Positions 52,775 through 53,400 of a DNA stretch of 53,400 nucleotides are shown one piece after another. Source of the stretch: Pelargonium nanum (taxonomy: Eukaryota > Streptophyta > Magnoliopsida > Geraniales > Geraniaceae). The notes beneath the pieces were generated by a model, which did no database searches, was not told the origin of the DNA, and saw only the letters and a program-made list of their open reading frames with translations. Location of the stretch: the NCBI GenBank assembly GCA_036897485.1, contig JAYMTF010000107.1, positions 1 through 53,400 of the forward strand, written 5' to 3'. Position numbers and translations under genes: made by a program. Positions within the stretch are counted from its first letter, which is position 1. The number at the start of each line of letters is the position of its first letter.

Positions 52775-53400
52775 GTCAGTCACTCACTTCCCTTTTGGTT
52801 TTTTGGGATTTTTGCTTGTTTTTATATTGGGTATATGTGTTTTTCAATCTTGGTCTAATGCTTGCTTGCTTGTTTGGGTTAAAATGTCATTGTGCTGCCA
52901 TTCTTGTTTGGTATGTTGTGTTTTGCTCTTTTGTTTTGATTTGTGAGCTGGTATAGTTTTAAATTTGGCATAGATCATTGAATAAGAAGAGAGTCAAGGA
53001 ACGGCCCTTGGGCTCGCCTTATTAGTTCCTTGTTAGATGACTTAGCTTGAGCTTCATGAAACTGGTAAATATGGAAGCTTTTTTTCTTGTTGTGTTAGAC
53101 CTATTTTTCTATGAGAATTTTATATTTCATTTATGAGGCTGTTTAGTGATGTTTCTTTTTCAAAAGGAAGTAGCAGCTGAGCAAAACCTTAGTAGTAGGT
53201 TTCAACAATCCTTATTTCTTACATTGTCTAGAACAATATGATCTGATTTTATGTCCATGGGATAAACAAAGCTCTTTCCTGCGGAACCTTCTTATCACTC
53301 ATTAATAGCTGCGGCTAAATCACTTGAGTTGGTACTTTTGTGCATTTCTGTGTAACGATTTTTCATAATACTCCACGAAACTGGTGAATATGATTTTCTT
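52775..53400 (+). other. First intron of the hnRNP gene (continues beyond the window)
   Basis: T-rich intron sequence with no acceptor leading to an RRM continuation before the window ends. The phrase GAAACTGGTRAATATG occurs at 53058 and 53376, suggesting a partial duplication within the intron. Confidence 0.7.

Noticed and set aside
1-53400. CRISPR arrays, operons, prophage or plasmid features
   Set aside because: Spliced eukaryotic genes throughout; no regularly spaced repeat-spacer arrays or bacterial gene organisation.

Overview
This window is nuclear DNA from a flowering plant, and most likely a eudicot. The genes have GT-AG introns and the intergenic DNA is AT-rich. Gene families include L-type lectin receptor kinases, WRKY factors, laccases, the thylakoid one-helix protein OHP1 and the phytochrome-A shuttle FHY1/FHL. 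The species cannot be fixed from sequence alone. I reconstructed fourteen protein-coding genes, twelve of them complete from start to stop; the window opens in the last codons of one gene and closes in the first intron of another.

Layout from left to right. 1-183: C-terminus of an unidentified protein (+). 2592-4965: lectin receptor kinase (+). 5809-6625: OHP1 (+). 7470-8804: 2-oxoglutarate/Fe(II) dioxygenase of the SRG1 type (+). 9243-11874: HSP70 nucleotide-exchange factor FES1A (-). 14616-15734: zinc-ribbon/RING-H2/DUF1117 E3 ligase (+). 18534-19286: small thylakoid DnaJ-type zinc-finger protein, FIP-like (+). 20062-24379: AVT1-type vacuolar amino-acid transporter with 11 exons (+). 27086-28387: PCS1-like aspartic protease (+). 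30663-35099: DHHC S-acyltransferase, PAT16-like (+). 36205-37446: FHL/FHY1-like phytochrome-A nuclear-import adaptor (+). 38645-39701: SWIB-domain protein (+). 40379-42471: laccase, LAC17-like (-). 47517-49340: WRKY49-like factor (+). 52553 onward: tandem-RRM hnRNP-type protein (+, cut by the window end).

These genes do not form a pathway or operon. They are an ordinary plant gene neighbourhood, but the order is informative. The OHP1, FES1, FIP, AVT1, PCS1 and FHL series matches, from memory, the Arabidopsis run At5g02120-At5g02200. The FES1A, AVT1 and PAT16 members match the duplicated segment around At3g09320-At3g09350. The window therefore looks like an unfractionated version of two Arabidopsis blocks.

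The intergenic DNA and larger introns hold MITE-like hAT and Stowaway remnants, a probable solo LTR, several short tandem duplications and a decayed piece of the 25S rRNA 5' end. I did not find an undescribed multi-gene system. The observations I rate highest are a three-fold duplication of a splice acceptor with the start of an exon in OHP1, a CACGCGC site plus G-box upstream of the FHL-like gene, a 24-nt microexon in the AVT1 gene, the rDNA fragment, and a diverged miR397 site in the laccase.
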